This document shows, piece after piece, positions 1 through 9,259 of a stretch of 33,663 bases of DNA. The notes under the pieces were generated by a model, which had not been told where the DNA came from, ran no database searches, and saw only the letters and a program-made list of their open reading frames with translations. Made by a program: the position numbers and the translations under genes. This DNA is from Clostridium minihomine (GTDB lineage: Bacteria > Bacillota > Clostridia > Oscillospirales > Acutalibacteraceae), in NCBI RefSeq assembly GCF_900240385.1, contig NZ_OEQH01000007.1:1-33663 (forward strand), given 5' to 3'. The first letter of the stretch is position 1. Each line of letters opens with the position of its first letter.

Positions 1-409
1 CCTGGCCGGTTTCCTGTTGGCCAAGTGATGGCCAGCTGCTGCCAGAGCTCCAGGCTGCACCCGGGGAAGCTTCAGCTGGTCGGCTCCAGGATGTCCTGGC
101 CGGTTTCCCGTTGGCCAAGTGATGGCCGGCTGCTGCCAGAGCTCCAGGCTGCACCCGGGGAAGCTTCAGCTGGCCGGCAAGGATGCCCTGGCCGGTTTCC
201 TGTTGGCCAAGTGATGGCCAGCTGCTGCCAGAGCTCCAGGCTGCACCCGGGGAAGCTTCAGCTGGTCGGCTCCAGGATGTCCTGGCCGGTTTCCCGTTGG
301 CCAAGTGATGGCCAGCTGCTGCCAGAGCTCCAGGCTGCACCCGGGGAAGCTTCAGCTGGTCGGCTCCAGGATGTCCTGGCCGGTTTCCCGTTGGCCAGGG
401 AATCGCCGG
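1..409 (+). repeat. GC-rich 92-94 bp tandem repeat array (left part)
   Basis: About four and a third tandem units begin at 1, 95, 187, 281 and 375. Each unit is dense in short palindromes in a fixed order: TGGCCA, CAGCTG, GAGCTC, CCCGGG, AAGCTT, CAGCTG, GCCGGC. Unit lengths are 92 or 94 bp, depending on a 2-bp difference (GGCAAGGATG against GGCTCCAGGATG). Because this is not a multiple of three, the open frames through it are chance and not protein genes. The array stops about 7 bp from the stop codon of the surface-protein gene. It continues into the array at 33028-33663 if the molecule is circular. Confidence 0.95.
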
Positions 410-415
410 CAGTTA

Positions 416-3400
416 TTATAAAGGCATTTCAAGTTCATCATTAATTTCTATTTCCTGTGCTTTTTTCCTTTTCTTTTGTGAGGAAATGTATAGTATTGCT
501 ACAACAAGCAATATCAGCAATATTAGCCCGATCATGATAGGAACAACTGCTTTTTTAAAATCGAATCCTGTCACCTGCGTATATGTTGCTATTGCTTCTA
601 TTGTGTATTCTTTGGCTCCAGAAGTGTCTGGCAGCTTTACTGTACCTTCGTAATTTGCTATAGCATTATAACCGGGGGCATCTGGCAAAGGAATTGTACC
701 AGAGTAACTAGCTACATATCTAGCTACATGCCGTGAACCCGTAGCTTTAGCTTTCCGGTGCATAACCCCATCAACATCATACGGATCACCATCCCATTCA
801 AATTTGGAAATTTTATAGTCTTGTGGGGATAATTTTAAAACATTAAGCAATTCTGTTTCACACCCTTCGAGGGCAGGAGCTTTTGCAGAATAAGGAACAA
901 CCTTATCACCAATTTTGTAGTATTCAGCATCATAGATGCTAAATACTAGCGGGATTGTTAAATCGTCTTTCCATGTCCAATCATCTGTTGCTTTCACAGA
1001 AACAAGTGATAATGTTGCTTTAACTACTTGTCCTGTAACCGAATCTTGATATTCCACATTTTTTTGCTGTATCGCCTTTGGAATATCAGAACGATAACCA
1101 TAATCAGTTGATGCCGTAAGATTGTATTTTCGTCCCGTTATCATGATATTCTGGTAATCAATACCGGAAAGCTTCAAATCTAAATTAATATTATTTTCCT
1201 TTAAATTAAGTATATCGGGTGCTTCAACATCCTTCTTATATAAGTTATCGTATGTCACAGACCTTTTCACTACCGTATCCAGTAATATGTCCTTTTCGGT
1301 TACTATGTTGTAGATAACATTCTGTAGTTCATACTTTTGGCCATTATCTTCTTTGGTATCCGGAAACGCTTTTTTCACTTCTGGATCTTGTGCTGTATAA
1401 ATCTGTATTTCCTCAATATTATTCTCCTTTAATTCTGCGCGAATAGCAGAACCCTGTTCCACATTTACCTGATCACTTGGGTGAATATTACTTACACTTA
1501 TTGCACCCGGTAAAGGAGTCAAGAAAGTAGAAGGCAGCACTAAGCATATAAGAAATGAAATTATCCGTTTTTTCTTTTTTCTATTATTTTTAACTGTGAG
1601 TAACAGCAAAGAAAATCCGGAAAGTAGCATAACCGCTGCGGCTATAAGAATTTTCATTGGATCATCTCCTGTCTTTGGTATGCGAATTTCACCTAAAATT
1701 GTGGTCGGCTGTTCGTCCCCTTTACCAGAAATACTATCCTGTATATCAGGGTCAACCCAAGAAGGATTGATACTGCCGAAAATCGGTTCATCCTTCACGG
1801 ACATACGGATTGTTTTCTCTGACTGAATAGTAAACTGATATGCTTTCAGGTCAAGCTTATAATGTGCCGGCGCAGAAATTTCTTTCAGCGTATAAGTGCC
1901 GCTTGTCAACGGCTTACTTTTTGCCCATCCCTGGGAATCAGTTGTGAGAGTATCAACCAACGTCCCAGCGGAATAAATACCATATACCGCAAAGGGTAAC
2001 AATTTACCATCAAAACTACTGGATTTAACAATTTCAAGTATGCCATTTTCAGGAGTAGCTGGAGTAGGAGGACCTACCGGCGGAACAACTGGCCGCGGGG
2101 GTTTACCTGGTTTATGGGGCTTATTAGGTACTTCTGGCTTCGGAGGTTCATTTGTGGTAACTTCTGTGCGGTTGACGAAAGAACCGGATGTTACCTGTAT
2201 GGTTAAGTTTGTTTTGTCTGTATCAGGATAGAAGGCGAACTGATTAATGCTATCGTCTTTAATATACCCATCGGCCGCGGTCAACTCCTTCAGGTAATAA
2301 TCACCTATAGGTAAATCAACAATACTAACGCCCTGGCCATTATTAGTTACAGAAACAACTTGTAATAAGGTATCCTTTAGAATAACCACGGTTCCATCCT
2401 TAGCACTAAGTAAATCTGTAGCTGCATACAGTCCAAAGGTAATTTTTTGATATAACTCACTTGGCGTAGGAACTAAGTGCTTCATTTCTTCCTCTTTTGT
2501 GTAACTATACTGGAATGATTGTGTTAAATCCAATGTATACTCCACTGCATCATCTGTAGGGGTTGGTTCTGGAGCCGGCGGCGTTGGTATTGGGTCAGTA
2601 CCCGTTGTTCCATCTTCACCCGGCTTTTCTTCTGGTTTGGTTAAAGTGAAGTTAAATCGTTCTGTTTTGCATTCTACTTCTTTTGGAGCAATAACCATAA
2701 TTGCAAAATAATCACCTGGCTTTAGCTTCGTTTTCAATAAGGCTTCTGCTGGTGTGGTTGCTGCCAATGTTGCAATAGGTGTGGTTGCTGCGGTATCTTC
2801 TTTTGCATAAATTTTGACTTTGGATCCAGACCAATCCAAAGTTTTTGTATTAACTGGCTGAACCAAGTGTTTAATGAAAGAAGCCTTTACATGTTGTCTT
2901 TTATTTTTGGCTTTAACAAAAACCATTTCCAAGGGGGAAAGGGTAGGGGCTTGGTTTGGTTCTACTTTACCAAGGCGAATGGCTTCTTTGGAATAATCAA
3001 TGTTCGTCTTTGTTATGGTATTGTTCGGATTTTCTGCCGTAGGCTTTTGAGGATTTAAAAAAGGGTCAGAAAAGTCAAAAGGAATATTATGTGTATCCTT
3101 AATTTCGAAAAGTATCTTTTCTGTGCTTAATGTATATCCTACTGGAGCATACAATTCTTTCAGATAATACTTACCGCAGTAAAGGTTTGAAGTTGTGGCA
3201 AGACCGTTTGCATCTGTCTGAATGGTTTCAACGAGCGCATCCTTTTTCAACAGCGTATCAAAAGTAAAGCTTATGGTATGAGAGAAACGTTCATCCACCG
3301 TATAAGAAGCATTAAGAACTGAATTTCGATTTTCTCTAATGGTCGCATCAATATCTAAAGCCTTAATATCTTCAGCCGCATACACTCCATAAATCGCACC

Positions 3401-6400
3401 CGGTATATTTACAACTTCGTAGCCTGGCGTACTGACTCCTGTTTGCGGATTTTTCGTAATGGATATCAGACCTTCCCCGGTTTTGTGAAGCGTAGCATTT
3501 CCAAGTACCGGATCATCTTGGAAATAAACGATGATAGGTTCCCCTTTCGGGTTACTCTCTCCATCAAACACAAAATGCACTGGTTTATCTGTCAGATAAT
3601 ACCCACTATGGCTATGGATCTCATAGATATCATAGCCATCTTCGCCATACTCCAGAAAATCAACTAAGCTGGCCGTTCCCTGTAAGTCTGTTGTGCTGCC
3701 ATCCGGATTTGGTTTACTTACCACTTCTCCGTAAGCATTCGTTTGCCATACATTAATATTGCCTAGAGAAGCATTATTGCGGTTATCCTCTACCCAACGT
3801 TTCCGGGTGCAGTCCCAAACCTTAAAATAAAAATTGTTGAGAGGAATCAGCTTTCCGGAAACAGAATCTTGCTTTAGAATACGCACATATCTTTTTGTTG
3901 TTTGATTCTCGATATTTAGCGTAACTGTTAGCATGTCCACTGTATCGGGTGCTTTTCCGTGAGCATCAATGTATTCCTGCAAATGTGCAGAATACACGTT
4001 TTCATAATCGCCAATTTCATCACCATCGCCGTTTAAAGCGAAATAGTTGATAATAAGGCTACGCGCTCTATTTTCAGCAAATTGTTTTACTTCTGCGCTG
4101 GTAAGCAGCCGGCCGCCCTGAGATAATATTTCATCATCATAGGGATTGCCGTTTTCATCCTGCTCGTTGCCGTACCTATCAACATAATGCTCTCCATCCA
4201 AATATTCATAATAATAATCTAATAAGGTCTGATATTCATTTTCTGTCATGTATCCATCATAGTAATCCGGATCATAATCATTCCGGGCCTGTACGTCAGC
4301 TAAAGCCTGCATCTGCTTTACGTCGTCTATAGAAATTGGAGCATCGTCAGCTGACGGGGGGTTATGTTCCAGGCCGAGATTATTATCATTGCCTCTGCCA
4401 TCACCACCGATTACCGGTACAAATTCTTTCGTTGGTTTGTACCAGGTTACCTTTGTATCAACCCATTGTTCCACCGGCATCGGCCTGTCATATCCGGTCA
4501 ATGGCGTTCGTTCTACAATCACATACTTACCATATGGTAAAACAGGAGTCACCGCAGTTCCGTCAATCCCTGTTTTTACCGTAGCTACATGGCCAAGTGC
4601 ATTATTTGCATTTAACAGCATTTCCGAATCTGTCATGGTATGTCCATCAATTTTACTTTTCCGGAATATATACATTTTTTCAATGTCCGTTTCCCCAGCT
4701 TTTTTCGGTGTTGCACTGGCAAGGTAAACATCGAAAATGACACCCGGAACGGGCATTTTGGGCTGGTTATCGTCCTCATAGGGATTACCGTCAATATCTT
4801 TCTGAAGGAATTTGTTAATCTTAATATAACCTTGTTTTACCTTATTAGTGCAAATAAAAGGTAAGCTGCTTTTCCCTCCTAAAACCAGCTTTTCCCCATT
4901 CATTCCAGTCACCAGGGTATAAGTATCAGTGACTTCATTTTCGTGATCACCGTCAAACTCAATGACAAATTCCTGATACCATGGCTTACTTCCGTTGGTA
5001 TAAAGAAGATATCCCACTGGTGCGTTGGTTTCCTCAATTGCATAGTGGATTCCTTCTTGCAGCTCTCCGGACGTTGCGCGGCCGTTGGAACCCGTTGTCA
5101 AGGTTTCGACGGTAGAACCATACGGTCGGCCGTCATCGTCATGCCCTTCCACCGCAAATATTTTAAACTTTGCTCCAGATAGCTTTCCGTCACCTTGCGG
5201 CGTTTTCCCGGTACTTACATCCCGCTTTTCTACTGTAATTCTACCCTTTTGCTGGTAGTTATAAAATTCAAAATAATCTGTGTCTACTTCTCCATCCGAA
5301 ACACTAAATTCTATTGGTTCTTCTCCGGTTGTTTCGGGGGTAAGATAGTTACTAATGCGTTTTCCATTTAAGATATAGCCGCCTTTGGTGGCATATGTTC
5401 CTTCCTTTTCTTCGATATAATAATCACCATCACCTTTTACACTGAAGGTGAAAGAACCGTCGTCGGCCGATTTAATCGTTGTTAACTTTTTAGGTGGATC
5501 AAACTCTTTTTCTTCCTCTTTTACCGTTCCATCTTTTTTATATGTTTCTGCCCGGCGGGTCTGATACACAACAAAGGTCGCACCACCCAGGCCGCCTTCA
5601 TCCTCATATTCACCGTATTTTTGGCCGGTTATAACTGTTTTTACCGGCTCTTCCTCTTCTTCCTCTGGTGGCGGAACATCCGGAACCGCCACTTTGGATA
5701 ATTTGAAATACAGCTTAATCGGGTCAGCTTTTGCCTTTCCCAAAAGTATCTGATTATCTTTTTTATTAAGGTCAGCATAAACGGTTGATGTAGTTTCTCC
5801 ATTTGCAGCAATATCTGAATTAGTAGCGTTTTCTATTGGAAAAATTAATGAGTTTAATTTCGCTTCATCTGGCTCTGTCGTTCCAAATGTTACTCGTATC
5901 CCTTTTTTTCCACCGCTATCCATATGAGAAAAAGTTGCGCCGGCCTGATTCGCTTCCGAGGAATCGTTTAATTTAGCAATATCCATTGCATTCCAAACGC
6001 CTGTTGTATCAATCATTTCGCCATACCATTCCCCGGTAGTGGCATCTTTGGTTACTTGTGTGGTAGGCGCGATTGTGCTAATAACGCTGGAAAATGTAGG
6101 TGCTGTAAGGTATCTTAATAATTCAGCGTTTATTTTTTTATAAGCACTATTGAAACTACTTGCATTAGGCCCAGTTAAGCTTTTCTCTAATATTGTATTT
6201 GTAACTTTACCAGTGATTGCATTACGATATCCCAAAATGACTTCCCATATCATAATTTGTTTGGCTAGGTAACTACCATCATCATCATCATCTGAACCAA
6301 AATACAAAATCAGTCCAATCATTTGTTGCTTTGTTTTACCGGCTTTATTCCAGTATGATTGCCCTGACATAGCACCTAATGTCATAGATGCACTCTTTAA

Positions 6401-7186
6401 AGGAGCGCCAGGCTGTAAGCAATAAGCATCCTCCCCGCTTATCCGAATTCTGGTTACACGGCTGCCTTTTAGCCATTGATGCGTAGTTCCATCTACCGTG
6501 TTTTTCAAAGAGATAGCTTTGTTCCATTCGCCCAAAGCTATACCAGTGACATTCTGGCCGGAAGAAGCCAATAGCTGAATTGAGTTAAAGCTTTGCTTGC
6601 TGAGATTAGCACTTAACAGTTTTCTGGTTTCTAAAGTTTGTATTTCTTCAATATTGTAATCCGTATCCACCGGTTCACCATCTGTAAATGAAATTTCATA
6701 GCTGTACGGTGCAAAAGATAAAATATCTATATCAGGATCATCTATGAAGTACCGCCATGTTTCATCGTCTATTATCAGCTCGTCCCCTTCAATGATATCC
6801 GAAAGACCTTGTATCACAACATCAGATTCGTTTTCTTCAGGATTAATTAGGTTTGTTTTTTCCTTCGATTTTTTCTGATTGATTTCTGGTTCACTTACAC
6901 TGGAATCAGGGGCACCTTCCTTTTCTTTTTCCATATCCGTTTCTGATTCATCAGAATCATGATCCTCTTTATCTTTTGACTGTTCTGAATCTGAAGAATC
7001 TTCTTCTAATTCCTCCTGTTTTGAATCCTCATTTTCTGATTCAGATTCTTCTTTCATTTCTATGCTTTGTGACATATCTTCACCTGCTAAGGATAATTCC
7101 AAAGCCAAGGCTTCAATCGGCATCACGCCGGTTAGAAGCAGCATCGCTAAAAAGAAAGAAATTACCTTTGTTGCTACTTTCTTCAT
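416..7186 (-). CDS. Giant thioester-domain/SpaA-like LPXTG surface protein fused to a second membrane protein
   Basis: A 2256-residue protein starting at the ATG of MKKVATKV, preceded by AAGGGA and followed by a typical signal peptide; the upstream in-frame Met lacks these. A very acidic Glu/Ser/Asp stretch covers residues about 40-100. A thioester-domain-like region follows, with the expected pair Cys256 (AYCLQPG) and Gln310 (AKQIMIWEV), which in this family form a Cys-Gln thioester that binds host surfaces covalently. Then come about seven Cna-B/SpaA-type repeats (for example LSGAKFKIFAVEG, IPGAIYGVYAAED) and a proline-rich stretch. A sorting signal, IPKTG at about 1836-1840, is followed by a hydrophobic helix and KKKKR. 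Unusually the frame does not stop: a second signal-like hydrophobic segment, about 350 extracellular residues, a C-terminal membrane helix and KKRKK follow. Probably a mating or host adhesin; no sortase gene is in the window. Confidence 0.85.
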   Translation of the reverse strand: MKKVATKVISFFLAMLLLTGVMPIEALALELSLAGEDMSQSIEMKEESESENEDSKQEELEEDSSDSEQSKDKEDHDSDESETDMEKEKEGAPDSSVSEPEINQKKSKEKTNLINPEENESDVVIQGLSDIIEGDELIIDDETWRYFIDDPDIDILSFAPYSYEISFTDGEPVDTDYNIEEIQTLETRKLLSANLSKQSFNSIQLLASSGQNVTGIALGEWNKAISLKNTVDGTTHQWLKGSRVTRIRISGEDAYCLQPGAPLKSASMTLGAMSGQSYWNKAGKTKQQMIGLILYFGSDDDDDGSYLAKQIMIWEVILGYRNAITGKVTNTILEKSLTGPNASSFNSAYKKINAELLRYLTAPTFSSVISTIAPTTQVTKDATTGEWYGEMIDTTGVWNAMDIAKLNDSSEANQAGATFSHMDSGGKKGIRVTFGTTEPDEAKLNSLIFPIENATNSDIAANGETTSTVYADLNKKDNQILLGKAKADPIKLYFKLSKVAVPDVPPPEEEEEEPVKTVITGQKYGEYEDEGGLGGATFVVYQTRRAETYKKDGTVKEEEKEFDPPKKLTTIKSADDGSFTFSVKGDGDYYIEEKEGTYATKGGYILNGKRISNYLTPETTGEEPIEFSVSDGEVDTDYFEFYNYQQKGRITVEKRDVSTGKTPQGDGKLSGAKFKIFAVEGHDDDGRPYGSTVETLTTGSNGRATSGELQEGIHYAIEETNAPVGYLLYTNGSKPWYQEFVIEFDGDHENEVTDTYTLVTGMNGEKLVLGGKSSLPFICTNKVKQGYIKINKFLQKDIDGNPYEDDNQPKMPVPGVIFDVYLASATPKKAGETDIEKMYIFRKSKIDGHTMTDSEMLLNANNALGHVATVKTGIDGTAVTPVLPYGKYVIVERTPLTGYDRPMPVEQWVDTKVTWYKPTKEFVPVIGGDGRGNDNNLGLEHNPPSADDAPISIDDVKQMQALADVQARNDYDPDYYDGYMTENEYQTLLDYYYEYLDGEHYVDRYGNEQDENGNPYDDEILSQGGRLLTSAEVKQFAENRARSLIINYFALNGDGDEIGDYENVYSAHLQEYIDAHGKAPDTVDMLTVTLNIENQTTKRYVRILKQDSVSGKLIPLNNFYFKVWDCTRKRWVEDNRNNASLGNINVWQTNAYGEVVSKPNPDGSTTDLQGTASLVDFLEYGEDGYDIYEIHSHSGYYLTDKPVHFVFDGESNPKGEPIIVYFQDDPVLGNATLHKTGEGLISITKNPQTGVSTPGYEVVNIPGAIYGVYAAEDIKALDIDATIRENRNSVLNASYTVDERFSHTISFTFDTLLKKDALVETIQTDANGLATTSNLYCGKYYLKELYAPVGYTLSTEKILFEIKDTHNIPFDFSDPFLNPQKPTAENPNNTITKTNIDYSKEAIRLGKVEPNQAPTLSPLEMVFVKAKNKRQHVKASFIKHLVQPVNTKTLDWSGSKVKIYAKEDTAATTPIATLAATTPAEALLKTKLKPGDYFAIMVIAPKEVECKTERFNFTLTKPEEKPGEDGTTGTDPIPTPPAPEPTPTDDAVEYTLDLTQSFQYSYTKEEEMKHLVPTPSELYQKITFGLYAATDLLSAKDGTVVILKDTLLQVVSVTNNGQGVSIVDLPIGDYYLKELTAADGYIKDDSINQFAFYPDTDKTNLTIQVTSGSFVNRTEVTTNEPPKPEVPNKPHKPGKPPRPVVPPVGPPTPATPENGILEIVKSSSFDGKLLPFAVYGIYSAGTLVDTLTTDSQGWAKSKPLTSGTYTLKEISAPAHYKLDLKAYQFTIQSEKTIRMSVKDEPIFGSINPSWVDPDIQDSISGKGDEQPTTILGEIRIPKTGDDPMKILIAAAVMLLSGFSLLLLTVKNNRKKKKRIISFLICLVLPSTFLTPLPGAISVSNIHPSDQVNVEQGSAIRAELKENNIEEIQIYTAQDPEVKKAFPDTKEDNGQKYELQNVIYNIVTEKDILLDTVVKRSVTYDNLYKKDVEAPDILNLKENNINLDLKLSGIDYQNIMITGRKYNLTASTDYGYRSDIPKAIQQKNVEYQDSVTGQVVKATLSLVSVKATDDWTWKDDLTIPLVFSIYDAEYYKIGDKVVPYSAKAPALEGCETELLNVLKLSPQDYKISKFEWDGDPYDVDGVMHRKAKATGSRHVARYVASYSGTIPLPDAPGYNAIANYEGTVKLPDTSGAKEYTIEAIATYTQVTGFDFKKAVVPIMIGLILLILLVVAILYISSQKKRKKAQEIEINDELEMPL

Positions 7187-7229
7187 GCTTTCATTCCCTT
7201 TCTCATTGTGTTTACCATAATTTGGCCGC

Positions 7230-7263
7230 AAAAAAGTAGGACATTCCGAATGGAAAGCCCTAC
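7230..7263 (-). terminator. Hairpin plus T-run in the leader of the surface-protein gene (possible attenuator)
   Basis: On the minus strand GTAGGGCTTTCC pairs with GGAATGTCCTAC (two mismatches, loop ATTC), followed at once by six T. It lies about 45 bp upstream of the start of the giant surface-protein gene and downstream of the secreted-protein gene, so it would either end the upstream transcript or attenuate expression of the surface protein. Confidence 0.6.
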
Positions 7264-7340
7264 ACAATTAGCAAGCCACATGATATAATGAATTTTGTCA
7301 TGTAAAAATGCTGATTGGTAGTATGAGTACCATTTAGCTA

Positions 7341-7370
7341 CTGGGTGTTGTGTTCCCGCACAACACCCAG
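7341..7370. terminator. Perfect 12-bp hairpin between two surface genes
   Basis: CTGGGTGTTGTG and CACAACACCCAG form a perfect 12-bp stem with loop TTCCCG. It lies downstream of the secreted-protein gene on the minus strand. A second, weaker hairpin (AAAATCC...GGATTTT, 7388-7411) directly follows that gene's stop. There is no clean T-run, so this may be an RNA-stabilising or weak terminator structure. Confidence 0.5.
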
Positions 7371-7410
7371 CATGATATTTTTTATTTTAAAATCCTAAAC
7401 GTTTGGGATT

Positions 7411-8226
7411 TTAGCCGTAAAGTACATAAAAAAGATATTCTCCGTTTCCTTTACTGATAAAAACAGGTTTGAATCGGATGTCGCTTCCTTTAGCGCCATA
7501 TGCAACACCCGTTTGGTATACTGATTCCACCGCTTCTAAGCAATTTTTTCTAAGCCAATAGCTGTTATCATATTCATCAGGTTCAATGGTATAATCTAAG
7601 GTATCCCCAGGCATCCAATAACTTGCATTAGAGTCACCATATCCACTGTTAAGATTTATATTCGTTATGACGAATGAATCCGTGTACACCATTCCAAACC
7701 TTTCCCCTTCCGCAATCATATCCTTTAAGATTGCATTCACATTGTAGGGTCTGGCATAGTTGGGGTACATAGACTGCCGGGCAGTTGTTGTACCAGAGGA
7801 ACCACCGGAAGCAACAGACCGGTAACTATCCGGAACAACGGCATAGTTAGAATACGCTGTTTCGCCCCCTTGCTTTACCCCTTGCTTTACCTCTACCTTA
7901 AAGGACAGGTGGGAGCCGCCCACTTCGGCTACAATATAGGTTACGCCTTCCTTTACTGCTGTTAGACGGTACTTATCGGTATTTTTGATAGGTGTCATTT
8001 TTACAATACTACCTGTTCGGGAATCGGATATCTTAACGTCCTTCTGTGTCAGGTTTCCTTTCAATATTACTTTAAAATCATATATGTTTCCTGGGGCCAT
8101 TGTGTAGCTGCGGGTGTCCAGTTTAAAAGCCTGGTTTGCTTGCTCATAGCTGTTGGCTGCAACAGAAGTGCTGAATATGATTGTTCCAATTAGCGCAGCA
8201 GCTAATGTTCTCAGTTTTTTCTTCAT
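7411..8226 (-). CDS. Secreted protein of unknown function with an Ig-like N-terminal half
   Basis: A 271-residue protein with a clear N-terminal signal peptide (KKKLRTLAAALIGTIIFSTS, then SVAANS) and a start preceded by GGAGG. Residues about 35-115 look like a bacterial Ig-like beta domain (PGNIYDFKVILKG, then DKYRLTAVKEGVTYIVAEVGG). A Gly/Ser/Thr-rich linker follows, then a mixed C-terminal half (NVNAILKDMIAEGERFGM and CLEAVESVYQTG). No membrane anchor or sorting motif is visible, so it is probably released or held by a partner. It lies directly upstream of the giant surface-protein gene on the same strand, separated by hairpins, and may work with it at the cell surface. The family was not recognised. 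Confidence 0.75.
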   Translation of the reverse strand: MKKKLRTLAAALIGTIIFSTSVAANSYEQANQAFKLDTRSYTMAPGNIYDFKVILKGNLTQKDVKISDSRTGSIVKMTPIKNTDKYRLTAVKEGVTYIVAEVGGSHLSFKVEVKQGVKQGGETAYSNYAVVPDSYRSVASGGSSGTTTARQSMYPNYARPYNVNAILKDMIAEGERFGMVYTDSFVITNINLNSGYGDSNASYWMPGDTLDYTIEPDEYDNSYWLRKNCLEAVESVYQTGVAYGAKGSDIRFKPVFISKGNGEYLFYVLYG

Positions 8227-8477
8227 ACTTAAATCCTCCGTTTACTAATAAAAATCCCTTATTCTACCTTTCTAATAATCTAATAATGACTATCTATAAA
8301 AGAAAAAATATTTAAAAAATTAAATACTAATATTAATATCGGTTATATTTACTAATAATTAAATGATACTTTTAGAAATATAAACATTTCCAAAATTAAC
8401 TATTGATTAATTTTGACTAATAGGTTTGAAAAAAAATAATTTATACTTTACCTATTATCTAAATAGGAGTGTATAAA
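8227..8477. promoter_or_regulatory. AT-rich divergent intergenic region
   Basis: About 250 very AT-rich bases separate the divergent secreted-protein and Cro/CI-like genes and must hold both promoters. The motif CTAATA or ACTAATA recurs several times (near 8270, 8325, 8350 and 8415). A short inverted repeat, CCTATT/AATAGG, sits just before the start of the rightward gene and could be an operator. No promoter with good spacing could be fixed. Confidence 0.4.
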
Positions 8478-8687
8478 TTGATTACATTTCGACCACTTCG
8501 AGAAAAAATGTTGCGTGAAGGAATATCGACTTATTGGCTTATAGGTCAAGGTATCAATAGCAGTACACTAGCTAAAATTCGCCACGATGGAAGTATTACC
8601 TTAAATACTTTAAACGATCTATGCTCTGTTCTTCAATGCCCTGTCTGGGAAATCATAGAATTTGTAAACACAGAATCAGAAGAGTAA
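8478..8687 (+). CDS. Cro/CI-like helix-turn-helix regulator (small)
   Basis: A protein of about 69 residues of the short XRE/Cro type common on clostridial mobile elements. It follows the family pattern: PLREKMLREGISTYWLIGQG, then SSTLAKIRHDGSITLNTLN, then LCSVLQCPVWEIIEF. The TTG at 8478 was chosen because AGGAG lies eight bases upstream. A GTG at 8469 is in frame but overlaps that site. It is divergent from the secreted-protein gene and may regulate it. Its 3' end overlaps the convergent small gene at 8633-8848 by 55 bases. Confidence 0.8.
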   Translation: MITFRPLREKMLREGISTYWLIGQGINSSTLAKIRHDGSITLNTLNDLCSVLQCPVWEIIEFVNTESEE

Positions 8688-8848
8688 AGAGCTTTTGTAA
8701 TTTGTTCTTGTAAATTCTTTAACTTATCTGAATCCATAAATAATCGAATAACATTATTCCCCTGTAAAAAGTAAACTGTAAATCCATCTGCGGATAATTT
8801 AGATATTTGTGTACTTTGTATCTTTTCATCATAAAAAATTGATACCAT
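8633..8848 (-). CDS. Small hypothetical protein, convergent with the HTH gene
   Basis: A 71-residue protein of unknown family (for example DGFTVYFLQGNNVIRLFMDS, then LKNLQEQITKALYSSDSV). It is supported mainly by a very strong ribosome binding site on the minus strand (AAGGGGGGGA about five bases before the ATG). It overlaps the 3' end of the Cro/CI-like gene tail to tail, so the two transcripts would be antisense to each other over 55 bases. No function is proposed. Confidence 0.6.
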   Translation of the reverse strand: MVSIFYDEKIQSTQISKLSADGFTVYFLQGNNVIRLFMDSDKLKNLQEQITKALYSSDSVFTNSMISQTGH

Positions 8849-9012
8849 AAAAATTCCCCCCCTTACAAAATCCTAAATGATCTAGTATGCCTTATAAAAA
8901 TTATATCACATTATTGATAAATGCACTAGAAAATATTGTCAATAATATTACTCAAATCCAAATTTCCTTTTTATTTCATGTCCTTTTCGATTAAAGATTA
9001 ATATAAGCATTC

Positions 9013-9043
9013 AGGCTCATGCCGAGCGATTCGGCGTGAGCCT
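9013..9043. terminator. Stem-loop downstream of the repressor gene
   Basis: AGGCTCATGCCGA and TCGGCGTGAGCCT form a 13-bp stem (one G-T pair) with loop GCGAT, immediately after the stop codon of the minus-strand repressor gene. T-runs are weak on both sides. Probably its terminator. Confidence 0.55.
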
Positions 9044-9259
9044 TTATTCTGTGTCCGGAACATATTCCATTAAATCCCCTGGTTGGCAATCAAAATACTT
9101 GCACAATCGGTTGAGAGTATTTCCGTCAATGCCACTCGCCCCACGTTTTAGTCGGGTGAGCGTCGCTTGCGCTATAATTGGGTCATCCATTTTTCTCAAC
9201 TGGTAGGATGTAAGCCCGGCAGCTGCCAATTTATTAAACAAACGCTCATAAGATATCAT
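9044..9259 (-). CDS. Cro/CI-like repressor
   Basis: A 71-residue HTH protein: YERLFNKLAAAGLTSYQLRK, then IAQATLTRLKRGASGIDGNT, then LNRLCKYFDCQPGDLMEYVP. It has the same fold class as the protein at 8478. GGAGGTG precedes the ATG. It is divergent from the gene at 9428, and the intergenic region holds several dyads sharing TCACTA/AGTGA, so autoregulation is likely. The first 14 codons and the whole control region are duplicated at 15271-15489, where the rest of the gene is missing. This intact copy may therefore repress both promoters. Confidence 0.85.
   Translation of the reverse strand: MISYERLFNKLAAAGLTSYQLRKMDDPIIAQATLTRLKRGASGIDGNTLNRLCKYFDCQPGDLMEYVPDTE

Noticed and set aside
25-444. 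Open frames through the GC-rich arrays (also 11419-11990, 15007-15302 and 33239-33656), giving repetitive peptides such as LLPELQAAPGEASAGR
   Set aside because: Units of 92-94 bp shift the frame each time, the same peptide appears in all frames, and there are no consistent ribosome binding sites. These are non-coding repeats.
7187-7267. Upstream Met (MCRAFHSECP) as start of the surface protein
   Set aside because: It overlaps the terminator-like hairpin, and the signal peptide begins only at the ATG at 7186, which has a ribosome binding site.
7187-7410. Known riboswitch (for example c-di-GMP) in the surface-gene leader
   Set aside because: Hairpins are present but I could not recognise the conserved core of any riboswitch class.
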